A program made the translations under genes and the position numbers. The notes under the pieces are model-generated. The model was not told the DNA's origin and did no database searches. It was given only the letters and a program-made list of their open reading frames with translations. Below are positions 27,901 through 42,900 of a stretch of 64,000 bases of DNA, one piece after another. Positions within the stretch are counted from its first letter, which is position 1; each line of letters starts with the position of its first letter. The stretch comes from Brachionus manjavacas (Eukaryota > Rotifera > Eurotatoria > Ploima > Brachionidae): NCBI GenBank assembly GCA_019054805.1, contig JAHQIY010000005.1, positions 1 through 64,000 on the forward strand, read 5' to 3'.

Positions 27901-30900
27901 TAGTTTGCAAGTAAGTGCAGAATGGTCAATTTTTTAGCTACGATAATGATTAATAGCTCGAATTCAAGAGCTCAAGAAGTTCTACATGATACAATTTACA
28001 GGAGTCAAAAAAGTTTAAAGGGCAAGATTTTAGGCGACTTCGAAAATGAGCAAAAAACCCATTTTTTGACGTTTTTCAGATAGGTTTTTTGCAATGAATT
28101 TTTCGAATTATGAAAAACCGAAGATACCACTAGATAGATCTTGAGATTTTCTTGCCTTTGGCTTTTACAGATCAATAAAGGTCAAAGATACGAAAAGTTA
28201 TGCACTTGCGAAACTTGCAAGTAATTACCAGTCACTTAGTTTGCAAGTAAGTGCAGAATGGTCAATTTTTTAGCTACGATAATGATTAATAGCTCAAATT
28301 CAAGAGCTCAAAAAGTTCTACATGATACAATTTACAGGAGTCAAAAAAGTTTAAAGGGCAAGATTTTAGGCGACTTCGAAAATGAGCAAAAAACCCATTT
28401 TTTGACGTTTTTCAGATAGGTTTTTTGCAATGAATTTTTCGAATTATGAAAAACCGAAGATACCACTAGATAGATCTTGAGATTTTCTTGCCTTTGGCTT
28501 TTACAGATCAATAAAAGTCAAAGATACGAAAAGTTATGCACTTGCGAAACTTGCAAGTAATTACCAGTCACTTAGTTTGCAAGTAAGTGCAGAATGGTCA
28601 ATTTTTTAGCTACCATAATGATTAATAGCTCAAATTCAAGAGCTTAAGAAGTTCTACATGATACAATTCACAGGAGCCCAAAAAAGTTAAAAGGACAAGA
28701 TTTTAGACGACTTCGAAAATGAGCAAAAAACCCATTTTTTGACGTTTTTCAGATAGGTTTTTTGCAATGAATTTTTCGAATTATGAAAAACCGAAGATAC
28801 CAATAGATAGATCTTGAGATTTTCTTGGCTTTGGCTTTTACAGATCAATAAAGGTCAAAGATACGAAAAGTTATGCACTTGCGAAACTTGCAAGTAATTA
28901 CCAGTCACTTAGTTTGCAAGTAAGTGCAGAATGGTCAATTTTTTAGCTACGATAATGATTAATAGCTCGAATTCAAGAGCTCAAGAAGTTCTACATGATA
29001 CAATTTACAGGAGTCAAAAAAGTTTAAAGGGCAAGATTTTAGGCGACTTCGAAAATGAGCAAAAAACCCATTTTTTGACGTTTTTCAGATAGGTTTTTTG
29101 CAATGAATTTTTCGAATTATGAAAAACCGAAGATACCACTAGATAGATCTTGAGATTTTCTTGCCTTTGGCTTTTACAGATCAAAAAAGGTCAAAGATAC
29201 GAAAAGTTATGCACTTGCGAAACTTGCAAGTAATTACCAGTCACTTAGTTTGCAAGTAAGTGCAGAATGGTCAATTTTTTAGCTACGATAATGATTAATA
29301 GCTCAAATTCAAGAGCTCAAAAAGTTCTACATGATACAATTTACAGGAGTCAAAAAAGTTTAAAAGGACAAGATTTTAGGCGACTTCGAAAATGAGCAAA
29401 AAACCCATTTTTTGACGTTTTTCAGATAGGTTTTTTGCAATGAATTTTTCGAATTATGAAAAACCGAAGATACCACTAGATAGATCTTGAGATTTTCTTG
29501 CCTTTGGCTTTTACAGATCAAAAAAAGGTCAAAGATACGAAAAGTTATGCACTTGCGAAACTTGCAAGTAATTACCAATCACTTAGTTTGCAAGTAAGTG
29601 CAGAATGGTCAATTTTTTAGCTACGATAATGATTAATAGCTCGAATTCAAGAGCTCAAGAAGTTCTACATGATACAATTTACAGGAGTCAAAAAAGTTTA
29701 AAGGGCAAGATTTTAGGCGACTTCGAAAATGAGCAAAAAACCCATTTTTTGACGTTTTTCAGATAGGTTTTTTGCAATGAATTTTTCGAATTATGAAAAA
29801 CCGAAGATACCACTAGATAGATCTTGAGATTTTCTTGCCTTTGGCTTTTACAGATCAAAAAAGGTCAAAGATACGAAAAGTTATGCACTTGCGAAACTTG
29901 CAAGTAATTACCAGTCACTTAGTTTGCAAGTAAGTGCAGAATGGTCAATTTTTTAGCTACGATAATGATTAATAGCTCGAATTCAAGAGCTCAAGAAGTT
30001 CTACATGATACAATTTACAGGAGTCAAAAAAGTTTAAAGGGCAAGATTTTAGGCGACTTCGAAAATGAGCAAAAAACCCATTTTTTGACGTTTTTCAGAT
30101 AGGTTTTTTGCAATGAATTTTTCGAATTATGAAAAACCGAAGATACCACTAGATAGATCTTGAGATTTTCTTGCCTTTGGCTTTTACAGATCAAAAAAAG
30201 GTCAAAGATACGAAAAGTTATGCACTTGCGAAACTTGCAAGTAATTACCAGTCACTTAGTTTGCAAGTAAGTGCAGAATGGTCAATTTTTTAGCTACGAT
30301 AATGATTAATAGCTCAAATTCAAGAGCTCAAGAAGTTCTACATGATACAATTTACAGGAGTCAAAAAAGTTTAAAGGGCAAGATTTTAGGCGACTTCGAA
30401 AATGAGCAAAAAACCCATTTTTTGACGTTTTTCAGATAGGTTTTTTGCAATGAATTTTTCGAATTATGAAAAACCGAAGATACCACTAGATAGATCTTGA
30501 GATTTTCTTGCCTTTGGCTTTTACAGATCAAAAAAGGTCAAAGATACGAAAAGTTATGCACTTGCGAAACTTGCAAGTAATTACCAGTCACTTAGTTTGC
30601 AAGTAAGTGCAGAATGGTCAATTTTTTAGCTACGATAATGATTAATAGCTCGAATTCAAGAGCTCAAGAAGTTCTACATGATACAATTTACAGGAGTCAA
30701 AAAAGTTTAAAGGGCAAGATTTTAGGCGACTTCGAAAATGAGCAAAAAACCCATTTTTTGACGTTTTTCAGATAGGTTTTTTGCAATGAATTTTTCGAAT
30801 TATGAAAAACCGAAGATACCACTAGATAGATCTTGAGATTTTCTTGCCTTTGGCTTTTACAGATCAAAAAAAGGTCAGAGATACGAAAAGTTATGCATTT

Positions 30901-33900
30901 GAGAAACTTGCAAGTAATTACCAGTCACTTAGTTTGCAAGTAAGTGCAGAATGGTCAATTTTTTAGCTACGATAATGATTAATAGCTTGAATTCAAGAGC
31001 TCAAGAAGTTCTACATGATACAATTTACAGGAGTCAAAAAAGTTTAAAGGGCAAGATTTTAGGCGACTTCGAAAATGAGCAAAAAACCCATTTTTTGACG
31101 TTTTTCAGATAGGTTTTTTGCAATGAATTTTTCGAATTATGAAAAACCGAAGATACCACTAGATAGATCTTGAGATTTTCTTGCCTTTGGCTTTTACAGA
31201 TCAAAAAAGGTCAAAGATACGAAAAGTTATGCACTTGCGAAACTTGCAAGTAATTACCAGTCACTTAGTTTGCAAGTAAGTGCAGAATGGTCAATTTTTT
31301 AGCTACGATAATGATTAATAGCTCAAATTCAAGAGCTCAAGAAGTTCTACATGATACAATTTACAGGAGTCAAAAAAGTTTAAAGGGGACAAGATTTTAG
31401 GCGACTTCGAAAATGAGCAAAAAACCCATTTTTTGACGTTTTTCAGATAGGTTTTTTGCAATGAATTTTTCGAATTATGAAAAACCGAAGATACCACTAG
31501 ATAGATCTTGAGATTTTCTTGCCTTTGGCTTTTACAGATCAAAAAAAGGTCAAAGATACGAAAAGTTATGCACTTGCGAAACTTGCAAGTAATTACCAGT
31601 CACTTAGTTTGCAAGTAAGTGCAGAATGGTCAATTTTTTAGCTACGATAATGATTAATAGCTCAAATTCAAGAGCTCAAAAAGTTCTACATGATACAATT
31701 TACAGGAGTCAAAAAAGTTTAAAGGGCAAGATTTTAGGCGACTTCGAAAATGAGCAAAAAACCCATTTTTTGACGTTTTTCAGATAGGTTTTTTGCAATG
31801 AATTTTTCGAATTATGAAAAACCGAAGATACCACTAGATAGATCTTGAGATTTTCTTGCCTTTGGCTTTTACAGATCAAAAAAAGGTCAAAGATACGAAA
31901 AGTTATGCACTTGCGAAACTTGCAAGTAATTACCAGTCACTTAGTTTGCAAGTAAGTGCAGAATGGTCAATTTTTTAGCTACGATAATGATTAATAGCTC
32001 GAATTCAAGAGCTCAAGAAGTTCTACATGATACAATTTACAGGAGTCAAAAAAGTTTAAAGGGCAAGATTTTAGGCGACTTCGAAAATGAGCAAAAAACC
32101 CATTTTTTGACGTTTTTCAGATAGGTTTTTTGCAATGAATTTTTCGAATTATGAAAAACCGAAGATACCACTAGATAGATCTTGAGATTTTCTTGCCTTT
32201 GGCTTTTACAGATCAAAAAAAGGTCAAAGATACGAAAAGTTATGCACTTGCGAAACTTGCAAGTAATTACCAGTCACTTAGTTTGCAAGTAAGTGCAGAA
32301 TGGTCAATTTTTTAGCTACGATAATGATTAATAGCTCAAATTCAAGAGCTCAAGAAGTTCTACATGATACAATTTACAGGAGTCAAAAAGTTTAAAGGGC
32401 AAGATTTTAGGCGACTTCGAAAATGAGCAAAAAACCCATTTTTTGACGTTTTTCAGATAGGTTTTTTGCAATGAATTTTTCGAATTATGAAAAACCGAAG
32501 ATACCACTAGATAGATCTTGAGATTTTCTTGCCTTTGGCTTTTACAGATCAAAAAAAGGTCAAAGATACGAAAAGTTATGCACTTGCGAAACTTGCAAGT
32601 AATTACCAGTCACTTAGTTTGCAAGTAAGTGCAGAATGGTCAATTTTTTAGCTACGATAATGATTAATAGCTCGAATTCAAGAGCTCAAGAAGTTCTACA
32701 TGATACAATTTACAGGAGTCAAAAAAGTTTAAAGGGCAAGATTTTAGGCGACTTCGAAAATGAGCAAAAAACCCATTTTTTGACGTTTTTCAGATAGGTT
32801 TTTTGCAATGAATTTTTCGAATTATGAAAAACCGAAGATACCACTAGATAGATCTTGAGATTTTCTTGCCTTTGGCTTTTACAGATCAAAAAAAGGTCAA
32901 AGATACGAAAAGTTATGCACTTGCGAAACTTGCAAGTAATTACCAGTCACTTAGTTTGCAAGTAAGTGCAGAATGGTCAATTTTTTAGCTACGATAATGA
33001 TTAATAGCTCAAATTCAAGAGCTCAAAAAGTTCTACATGATACAATTTACAGGAGTCAAAAAAGTTTAAAGGGCAAGATTTTAGGCGACTTCGAAAATGA
33101 GCAAAAAACCCATTTTTTGACGTTTTTCAGATAGGTTTTTTGCAATGAATTTTTCGAATTATGAAAAACCGAAGATACCACTAGATAGATCTTGAGATTT
33201 TCTTGCCTTTGGCTTTTACAGATCAAAAAAAGGTCAAAGATACGAAAAGTTATGCACTTGCGAAACTTGCAAGTAATTACCAGTCACTTAGTTTGCAAGT
33301 AAGTGCAGAATGGTCAATTTTTTAGCTACGATAATGATTAATAGCTCAAATTCAAGAGCTCAAAAAGTTCTACATGATACAATTTACAGGAGTCAAAAAA
33401 GTTTAAAGGGCAAGATTTTAGGCGACTTCGAAAATGAGCAAAAAACCCATTTTTTGACGTTTTTCAGATAGGTTTTTTGCAATGAATTTTTCGAATTATG
33501 AAAAACCGAAGATACCACTAGATAGATCTTGAGATTTTCTTGCCTTTGGCTTTTACAGATCAAAAAAGGTCAAAGATACGAAAAGTTATGCACTTGCGAA
33601 ACTTGCAAGTAATTACCAGTCACTTAGTTTGCAAGTAAGTGCAGAATGGTCAATTTTTTAGCTACGATAATGATTAATAGCTCAAATTCAAGAGCTCAAA
33701 AAGTTCTACATGATACAATTTACAGGAGTCAAAAAAGTTTAAAGGGCAAGATTTTAGGCGACTTCGAAAATGAGCAAAAAACCCATTTTTTGACGTTTTT
33801 CAGATAGGTTTTTTGCAATGAATTTTTCGAATTATGAAAAACCGAAGATACCACTAGATAGATCTTGAGATTTTCTTGCCTTTGGCTTTTACAGATCAAA

Positions 33901-36900
33901 AAAAGGTCAAAGATACGAAAAGTTATGCACTTGCGAAACTTGCAAGTAATTACCAGTCACTTAGTTTGCAAGTAAGTGCAGAATGGTCAATTTTTTAGCT
34001 ACGATAATGATTAATAGCTCAAATTCAAGAGCTCAAAAAGTTCTACATGATACAATTTACAGGAGTCAAAAAAGTTTAAAGGGCAAGATTTTAGGCGACT
34101 TCGAAAAATACCAAAAAACCCATTTTTTGACGTTTTTCAGATAGGTTTTTTGCAATGAATTTTTCGAATTATGAAAAACCGAAGATACCACTAGATAGAT
34201 CTTGAGATTTTCTTGCCTTTGGCTTTTACAGATCAAAAAAAGGTCAAAGATACGAAAAGTTATGCACTTGCGAAACTTGCAAGTAATTACCAGTCACTTA
34301 GTTTGCAAGTAAGTGCAGAATGGTCAATTTTTTAGCTACGATAATGATTAATAGCTCAAATTCAAGAGCTCAAAAAGTTTTACATGATATAATTTACAGG
34401 AATCAAAAAAGTTTAAAGGGCAATATTTTAGGCGACTTCGAAAATGAGCAAAAAACCCATTTTTTGACGTTTTTCAGATAGGTTTTTTGCAATGAATTTT
34501 TCGAATTATGAAAAACCGAAGATACCACTAGATAGATCTTGAGATTTTCTTGCCTTTGGCTTTTACAGATCAAAAAAAGGTCAAAGATACGAAAAGTTAT
34601 GCACTTGCGAAACTTGCAAGTAATTACCAGTCACTTAGTTTGCAAGTAAGTGCAGAATGGTCAATTTTTTAGCTACGATAATGATTAATAGCTCAAATTC
34701 AAGAGCTCAAGAAGTTCTACATGATACAATTTACAGGAGTCAAAAAAGTTTAAAGGGCAAGATTTTAGGCGACTTCGAAAATGAGCAAAAAACCCATTTT
34801 TTGACGTTTTTCAGATAGGTTTTTTGCAATGAATTTTTCGAATTATGAAAAACCGAAGATACCACTAGATAGATCTTGAGATTTTCTTGCCTTTGGCTTT
34901 TACAGATCAAAAAAAGGTCAAAGATACGAAAAGTTATGCACTTGCGAAACTTGCAAGTAATTACCAGTCACTTAGTTTGCAAGTAAGTGCAGAATGGTCA
35001 ATTTTTTAGCTACGATAATGATTAATAGCTCAAATTCAAGAGCTCAAAAAGTTCTACATGATACAATTTACAGGAGTCAAAAAAGTTTAAAGGGCAAGAT
35101 TTTAGGCGACTTCGAAAATGAGCAAAAAACCCATTTTTTGACGTTTTTCAGATAGGTTTTTTGCAATGAATTTTTCGAATTATGAAAAACCGAAGATACC
35201 ACAAGATAGATCTTGAGATTTTCTTGCCTTTGGCTTTTACAGATCAAAAAAGGTCAAAGATACGAAAAGTTATGCACTTGCGAAACTTGCAAGTAATTAC
35301 CAGTCACTTAGTTTGCAAGTAAGTGCAGAATGGTCAATTTTTTAGCTACGATAATGATTAATAGCTCAAATTCAAGAGCTCAAAAAGTTCTACATGATAC
35401 AATTTACAGGAGTCAAAAAAGTTTAAAGGGCAAGATTTTAGGCGACTTCGAAAATGAGCAAAAAACCCATTTTTTGACGTTTTTCAGATAGGTTTTTTGC
35501 AATGAATTTTTCGAATTATGAAAAACCGAAGATACCACTAGATAGATCTTGAGATTTTCTTGCCTTTGGCTTTTACAGATCAAAAAAAGGTCAAAGATAC
35601 GAAAAGTTATGCACTTGCGAAACTTGCAAGTAATTACCAGTCACTTAGTTTGCAAGTAAGTGCAGAATGGTCAATTTTTTAGCTACGATAATGATTAATA
35701 GCTCAAATTCAAGAGCTCAAAAAGTTCTACATGATACAATTTACAGGAGTCAAAAAAATTGAAAGGACAAGATTTTAGGCGACTTCGAAAAATACCAAAA
35801 AACACATTTTTTGACGTTTTTCAGATAGGTTTTTTGCAATGAATTTTTCGAATTATGAAAAACCGAAGATACCACTAGATAGATCTTGAGATTTTCTTGC
35901 CTTTGGCTTTTACAGATCAAAAAAAGGTCAAAGATACGAAAAGTTATGCACTTGCGAAACTTGCAAGTAATTACCAGTCACTTAGTTTGCAAGTAAGTGC
36001 AGAATGGTCAATTTTTTAGCTACGATAATGATTAATAGCTCAAATTCAAGAGCTCAAAAAGTTCTACATGATACAATTTACAGGAGTCAAAAAAGTTTAA
36101 AGGGCAAGATTTTAGGCGACTTCGAAAATGAGCAAAAAACCCATTTTTTGACGTTTTTCAGATAGGTTTTTTGCAATGAATTTTTCGAATTATGAAAAAC
36201 CGAAGATACCACTAGATAGATCTTGAGATTTTCTTGCCTTTGGCTTTTACAGATCAAAAAAAGGTCAAAGATACGAAAAGTTATGCACTTGCGAAACTTG
36301 CAAGTAATTACCAGTCACTTAGTTTGCAAGTAAGTGCAGAATGGTCAATTTTTTAGCTACGATAATGATTAATAGCTCAAATTCAAAAGCTCAGAAAGTT
36401 CTACATGAAACAATTTACAGGAGTCAAAAAAATTGAAAGGACAAGATTTTAGGCGACTTCGAAAATGAGCATAAAACCCATTTTTTGACGTTTTTCAGAT
36501 AGGTTTTTTGCAATGAATTTTTCGAATTATGAAAAACCGAAGATATCACTAGATAGATCTTGAGATTTTCTTGCCTTTGGCTTTTACAGATCAAAAAAAG
36601 GTCAAAGATACGAAAAGTTATGCACTTGCGAAACTTGCAAGTAATTACCAGTCACTTAGTTTGCAAGTAAGTGCAGAATGGTCAATTTTTTAGCTACGAT
36701 AATGATTAATAGCTCAAATTCAAGAGCTCAAAAAGTTCTACATGATACAATTTACAGGAGCCCAAAAAAATAAAAGGACAAGATTTTAGGCGACTTCGAA
36801 AATGAGCAAAAAACCCATTTTTTGACGTTTTTCAGATAGGTTTTTTGCAATGAATTTTTCGAATTATGAAAAACCGAAGATACCATTAGATAGATCTTGA

Positions 36901-39900
36901 GATTTTCTTGCCTTTGGCTTTTACAGATCAAAAAAGGTCAAAGATACGAAAAGTTATGCACTTGCGAAACTTGCAAGTAATTACCAGTCACTTAGTTTGC
37001 AAGTAAGTGCAGAATGGTCAATTTTTTAGCTACGATAATGATTAATAGCTCAAATTCAAGAGCTCAAAAAGTTCTACATGATACAATTTACAGGAGTCAA
37101 AAAAAATAAAAGGACAAGATTTTAGGCGACTTCGAAAATGAGCAAAAAACCCATTTTTTGACGTTTTTCAGATAGGTTTTTTGCAATGAATTTTTCGAAT
37201 TATGAAAAACCGAAGATACCACTAGATAGATCTTGAGATTTTCTTGCCTTTGGCTTTTACAGATCAAAAAAAGGTCAAAGATACGAAAAGTTATGCACTT
37301 GCGAAACTTGCAAGTAATTACCAGTCACTTAGTTTGCAAGTAAGTGCAGAATGGTCAATTTTTTAGCTACGATAATGATTAATAGCTCAAATTCAAGAGC
37401 TCAAAAAGTTCTACATGATACAATTTACAGGAGTCAAAAAAGTTAAAAGGGCAAGATTTTAGGCGACTTCGAAAATGAGCAAAAAACCCATTTTTTGACG
37501 TTTTTCAGATAGGTTTTTTGCAATGAATTTTTCGAATTATGAAAAACCGAAGATACCACTAGATAGATCTTGAGATTTTCTTGCCTTTGGCTTTTACAGA
37601 TCAAAAAAGGTCAAAGATACGAAAAGTTATGCACTTGCGAAACTTGGAAGTAATTACCAGTCACTTAGTTTGCAAGTAAGTGCAGAATGGTCAATTTTTT
37701 AGCTACGATAATGATTAATAGCTCAAATTCAAGAGCTTAAGAAGTTCTACATGATACAATTTACAGGAGCCCAAAATAAAAAAAAGGACAAGATTTTAGG
37801 TGACTTCGAAAAATACCAAGAAACCCATTTTTTGACGTTTTTCAGATAGGTTTTTTGCAATGAATTTTTCGAATTATGAAAAACCGAAGATACCATTAGA
37901 TAGATCTTGAGATTTTCTTGCCTTTGGCTTTTACAGATCAAAAAAAGGTCAAAGATACGAAAAGTTATGCACTTGCGAAACTTGCAAGTAATTACCAGTC
38001 ACTTAGTTTGCAAGTAAGTGCAGAATGGTCAATTTTTTAGCTACGATAATGATTAATAGCTCAAATTCAAGAGCTCAAAAAGTTCTACATGATTCAATTT
38101 ACAGGAGCCCAAAAAAATAAAAGACAAAATTTTAGGCGACTTCGAAAATGAGCAAAAAACCCATTTTTTGACGTTTTTCAGATAGGTTTTTTGCAATGAA
38201 TTTTTCGAATTATGAAAAACCGAAGATACCACTAGATAGATCTTGAGATTTTCTTGCCTTTGGCTTTTACAGATCAAAAAAAGGTCAAAGATACGAAAAG
38301 TTATGCACTTGCGAAACTTGCAAGTAATTACCAGTCACTTAGTTTGCAAGTAAGTGCAGAATGGTCAATTTTTTAGCTACGATAATGATTAATAGCTCAA
38401 ATTCAAGAGCTCAAGAAGTTCTACATGATACAATTTACAGGAGTCAAAAAAGTTTAAAGGGCAAGATTTTAGGCGACTTCGAAAATGAGCAAAAAACCCA
38501 TTTTTTGACGTTTTTCAGATAGGTTTTTTGCAATGAATTTTTCGAATTATGAAAAACCGAAGATACCACTAGATAGATCTTGAGATTTTCTTGCCTTTGG
38601 CTTTTACAGATCAAAAAAAGGTCAGAGATACGAAAAGTTATGCATTTGAGAAACTTGCAAGTAATTACCAGTCACTTAGTTTGCAAGTAAGTGCAGAATG
38701 GTCAATTTTTTAGCTACGATAATGATTAATAGCTCAAATTCAAGAGTTCAAAAAGTTCTACATGATACAATTTACAGGAGTCAAAAAAAATAAAAGGACA
38801 AGATTTTAGGCGACTTCGAAAATGAGCAAAAAACCCATTTTTTGACGTTTTTCAGATAGGTTTTTTGCAATGAATTTTTCGAATTATGAAAAACCGAAGA
38901 TACCACTAGATAGATCTTGAGATTTTCTTGCCTTTGGCTTTTACAGATCAAAAAAAGGTCAAAGATACGAAAAGTTATGCACTTGCGAAACTTGCAAGTA
39001 ATTACCAGTCACTTAGTTTGCAAGTAAGTGCAGAATGGTCAATTTTTTAGCTACGATAATGATTAATAGCTCAAATTCAAGAGCTCAAAAAGTTCTACAT
39101 GATACAATTTACAGGAGTCAAAAAAGTTTAAAGGGCAAGATTTTAGGCGACTTCGAAAATGAGCAAAAAACCCATTTTTTGACGTTTTTCAGATAGGTTT
39201 TTTGCAATGAATTTTTCGAATTATGAAAAACCGAAGATACCACTAGATAGATCTTGAGATTTTCTTGCCTTTGGCTTTTACAGATCAAAAAAAGGTCAAA
39301 GATACGAAAAGTTATGCACTTGCGAAACTTGCAAGTAATTACCAGTCACTTAGTTTGCAAGTAAGTGCAGAATGGTCAATTTTTTAGCTACGATAATGAT
39401 TAATAGCTCAAATTCAAGAGCTCAAAAAGTTCTACATGATACAATTTACAGGAGTCAAAAAAAATAAAAGGCAAGATTTTAGGCGACTTCGAAAAAGAGC
39501 AAAAAACCCATTTTTTGACGTTTTTCAGATAGGTTTTTTGCAATGAATTTTTCGAATTATGAAAAACCGAAGATACCACTAGATAGATCTTGAGATTTTC
39601 TTGCCTTTGGCTTTTACAGATCAAAAAAGGTCAAAGATACGAAAAGTTATGCACTTGCGAAACTTGCAAGTAATTACCAGTCACTTAGTTTGCAAGTAAG
39701 TGCAGAATGGTCAATTTTTTAGCTACGATAATGATTAATAGCTCAAATTCAAGAGCTCAAAAAGTTCTACATGATACAATTTACAGGAGTCAAAAAAAAT
39801 AAAAGGCAAGATTTTAGGCGACTTCGAAAATGAGCAAAAAACCCATTTTTTGACGTTTTTCAGATAGGTTTTTTGCAATGAATTTTTCGAATTATGAAAA

Positions 39901-42900
39901 ACCGAAGATACCACTAGATAGATCTTGAGATTTTCTTGCCTTTGGCTTTTACAGATCAAAAAAAGGTCAAAGATACGAAAAGTTATGCACTTGCGAAACT
40001 TGCAAGTAATTACCAGTCACTTAGTTTGCAAGTAAGTGCAGAATGGTCAATTTTTTAGCTACGATAATGATTAATAGCTCAAATTCAAGAGCTCAAAAAG
40101 TTCTACATGATACAATTTACAGGAGCCCAAAAAAAAAAGGACAAGATTTTAGGCGACTTCGAAAATGAGCAAAAAACCCATTTTTTGACGTTTTTCAGAT
40201 AGGTTTTTTGCAATGAATTTTTCGAATTATGAAAAACCGAAGATACCATTAGATAGATCTTGAGATTTTCTTGCCTTTGGCTTTTACAGATCAATAAAAG
40301 GTCAAAGATACGAAAAGTTATGCACTTGCGAAACTTGCAAGTAATTACCAGTCACTTAGTTTGCAAGTAAGTGCAGAATGGTCAATTTTTTAGCTACGAT
40401 AATGATTAATAGCTCAAATTCAAGAGCTCAAAAAGTTCTACATGATACAATTTACAGGAGTCAAAAAAGTTTAAAGGGCAAGATTTTAGGCGACTTCGAA
40501 AATGAGCAAAAAACCCATTTTTTGACGTTTTTCAGATAGGTTTTTTGCAATGAATTTTTCGAATTATGAAAAACCGAAGATACCACTAGATAGATCTTGA
40601 GATTTTCTTGCCTTTGGCTTTTACAGATCAAAAAAGGTCAAAGATACGAAAAGTTATGCACTTGGGAAACTTGCAAGTAATTACCAGTCACTTAGTTTGC
40701 AAGTAAGTACAGAATGGTCAATTTTTTAGCTACGATAATGATTAATAGCTCAAATTCAAGAGTTCAAAAAGTTCTACATGATACAATTTACAGGAATCAA
40801 AAAAAAAAAAAGGACAAGATTTTAGGCGACTTCGAAAAAGAGCAAAAAACCCATTTTTTGACGTTTTTCAGATAGGTTTTTTGCAATGAATTTTTCGAAT
40901 TATGAAAAACCGAAGATACCACTAGATAGATCTTGAGATTTTCTTGCCTTTGGCTTTTACAGATCAAAAAAGGTCAAAGATACGAAAAGTTATGCACTTG
41001 CGAAACTTGGAAGTAATTACCAGTCACTTAGTTTGCAAGTAAGTGCAGAATGGTCAATTTTTTAGCTACGATAATGATTAATAGCTCAAATTCAAGAGCT
41101 TAAGAAGTTCTACATGATACAATTTACAGGAGCCCAAAAAAATAAAAGGACAAGATTTTAGGCGACTTCGAAAAATACCAAAAAACCCATTTTTTGACGT
41201 TTTTCAGATAGGTTTTTTGCAATGAATTTTTCGAATTATGAAAAACCGAAGATACCACTAGATAGATCTTGAGATTTTCTTGCCTTTGGCTTTTACAGAT
41301 CAAAAAAAGGTCAAAGATACGAAAAGTTATGCACTTGCGAAACTTGCAAGTAATTACCAGTCACTTAGTTTGCAAGTAAGTGCAGAATGGTCAATTTTTT
41401 AGCTACGATAATGATTAATAGCTCAAATTCAAGAGCTCAAAAAGTTCTACATGATACAATTTACAGGAGCCCAAAAAAGTTTAAAGGGCAATATTTTAGG
41501 CGACTTCGAAAATGAGCAAAAAACCCATTTTTTGACGTTTTTCAGATAGGTTTTTTGCAATGAATTTTTCGAATTATGAAAAACCGAAGATACCACTAGA
41601 TAGATCTTGAGATTTTCTTGCCTTTGGCTTTTACAGATCAAAAAAAGGTCAAAGATACGAAAAGTTATGCACTTGCGAAACTTGCAAGTAATTACCAGTC
41701 ACTTAGTTTGCAAGTAAGTGCAGAATGGTCAATTTTTTAGCTACGATAATGATTAATAGCTCAAATTCAAGAGCTCAAAAAGTTCTACATGATACAATTC
41801 ACAGGAGTCAAAAAGTTTAAAGGGCAATATTTTAGGCGACTTCGAAAATGAGCAAAAAACCCATTTTTTGACGTTTTTCAGATAGGTTTTTTGCAATGAA
41901 TTTTTCGAATTATGAAAAACCGAAGATACCACTAGATAGATCTTGAGATTTTCTTGCCTTTGGCTTTTACAGATCAAAAAAAGGTCAAAGATACGAAAAG
42001 TTATGCACTTGCGAAACTTGCAAGTAATTACCAGTCACTTAGTTTGCAAGTAAGTGCAGAATGGTCAATTTTTTAGCTACGATAATGATTAATAGCTCAA
42101 ATTCAAGAGCTCAAAAAGTTCTACATGATACAATTTACAGGAGTCAAAAAAGTTTAAAGGGCAAGATTTTAGGCGACTTCGAAAATGAGCAAAAAACCCA
42201 TTTTTTGACGTTTTTCAGATAGGTTTTTTGCAATGAATTTTTCGAATTATGAAAAACCGAAGATACCACTAGATAGATCTTGAGATTTTCTTGCCTTTGG
42301 CTTTTACAGATCAAAAAAAGGTCAAAGATACGAAAAGTTATGCACTTGCGAAACTTGCAAGTAATTACCAGTCACTTAGTTTGCAAGTAAGTGCAGAATG
42401 GTCAATTTTTTAGCTACGATAATGATTAATAGCTCAAATTCAAGAGCTCAAAAAGTTCTACATGATACAATTTACAGGAGTCAAAAAAGTTTAAAGGGCA
42501 AGATTTTAGGCGGCTTCGAAAATGAGCAATAACCCATTTTTTGACGTTTTTCAGATAGGTTTTTTGCAATGAATTTTTCGAATTATGAAAAACCGAAGAT
42601 ACCACTAGATAGATCTTGAGATTTTCTTGCCTTTGGCTTTTACAGATCAAAAAAAGGTCAAAGATACGAAAAGTTATGCACTTGCGAAACTTGCAAGTAA
42701 TTACCAGTCACTTAGTTTGCAAGTAAGTGCAGAATGGTCAATTTTTTAGCTACGATAATGATTAATAGCTCAAATTCAAGAGCTCAAAAAGTTCTACATG
42801 ATACAATTTACAGGAGTCAAAAAAGTTTAAAGGACAAGATTTTAGGCGACTTCGAAAATGAGCAAAAAACCCATTTTTTGACGTTTTTCAGATAGGTTTT

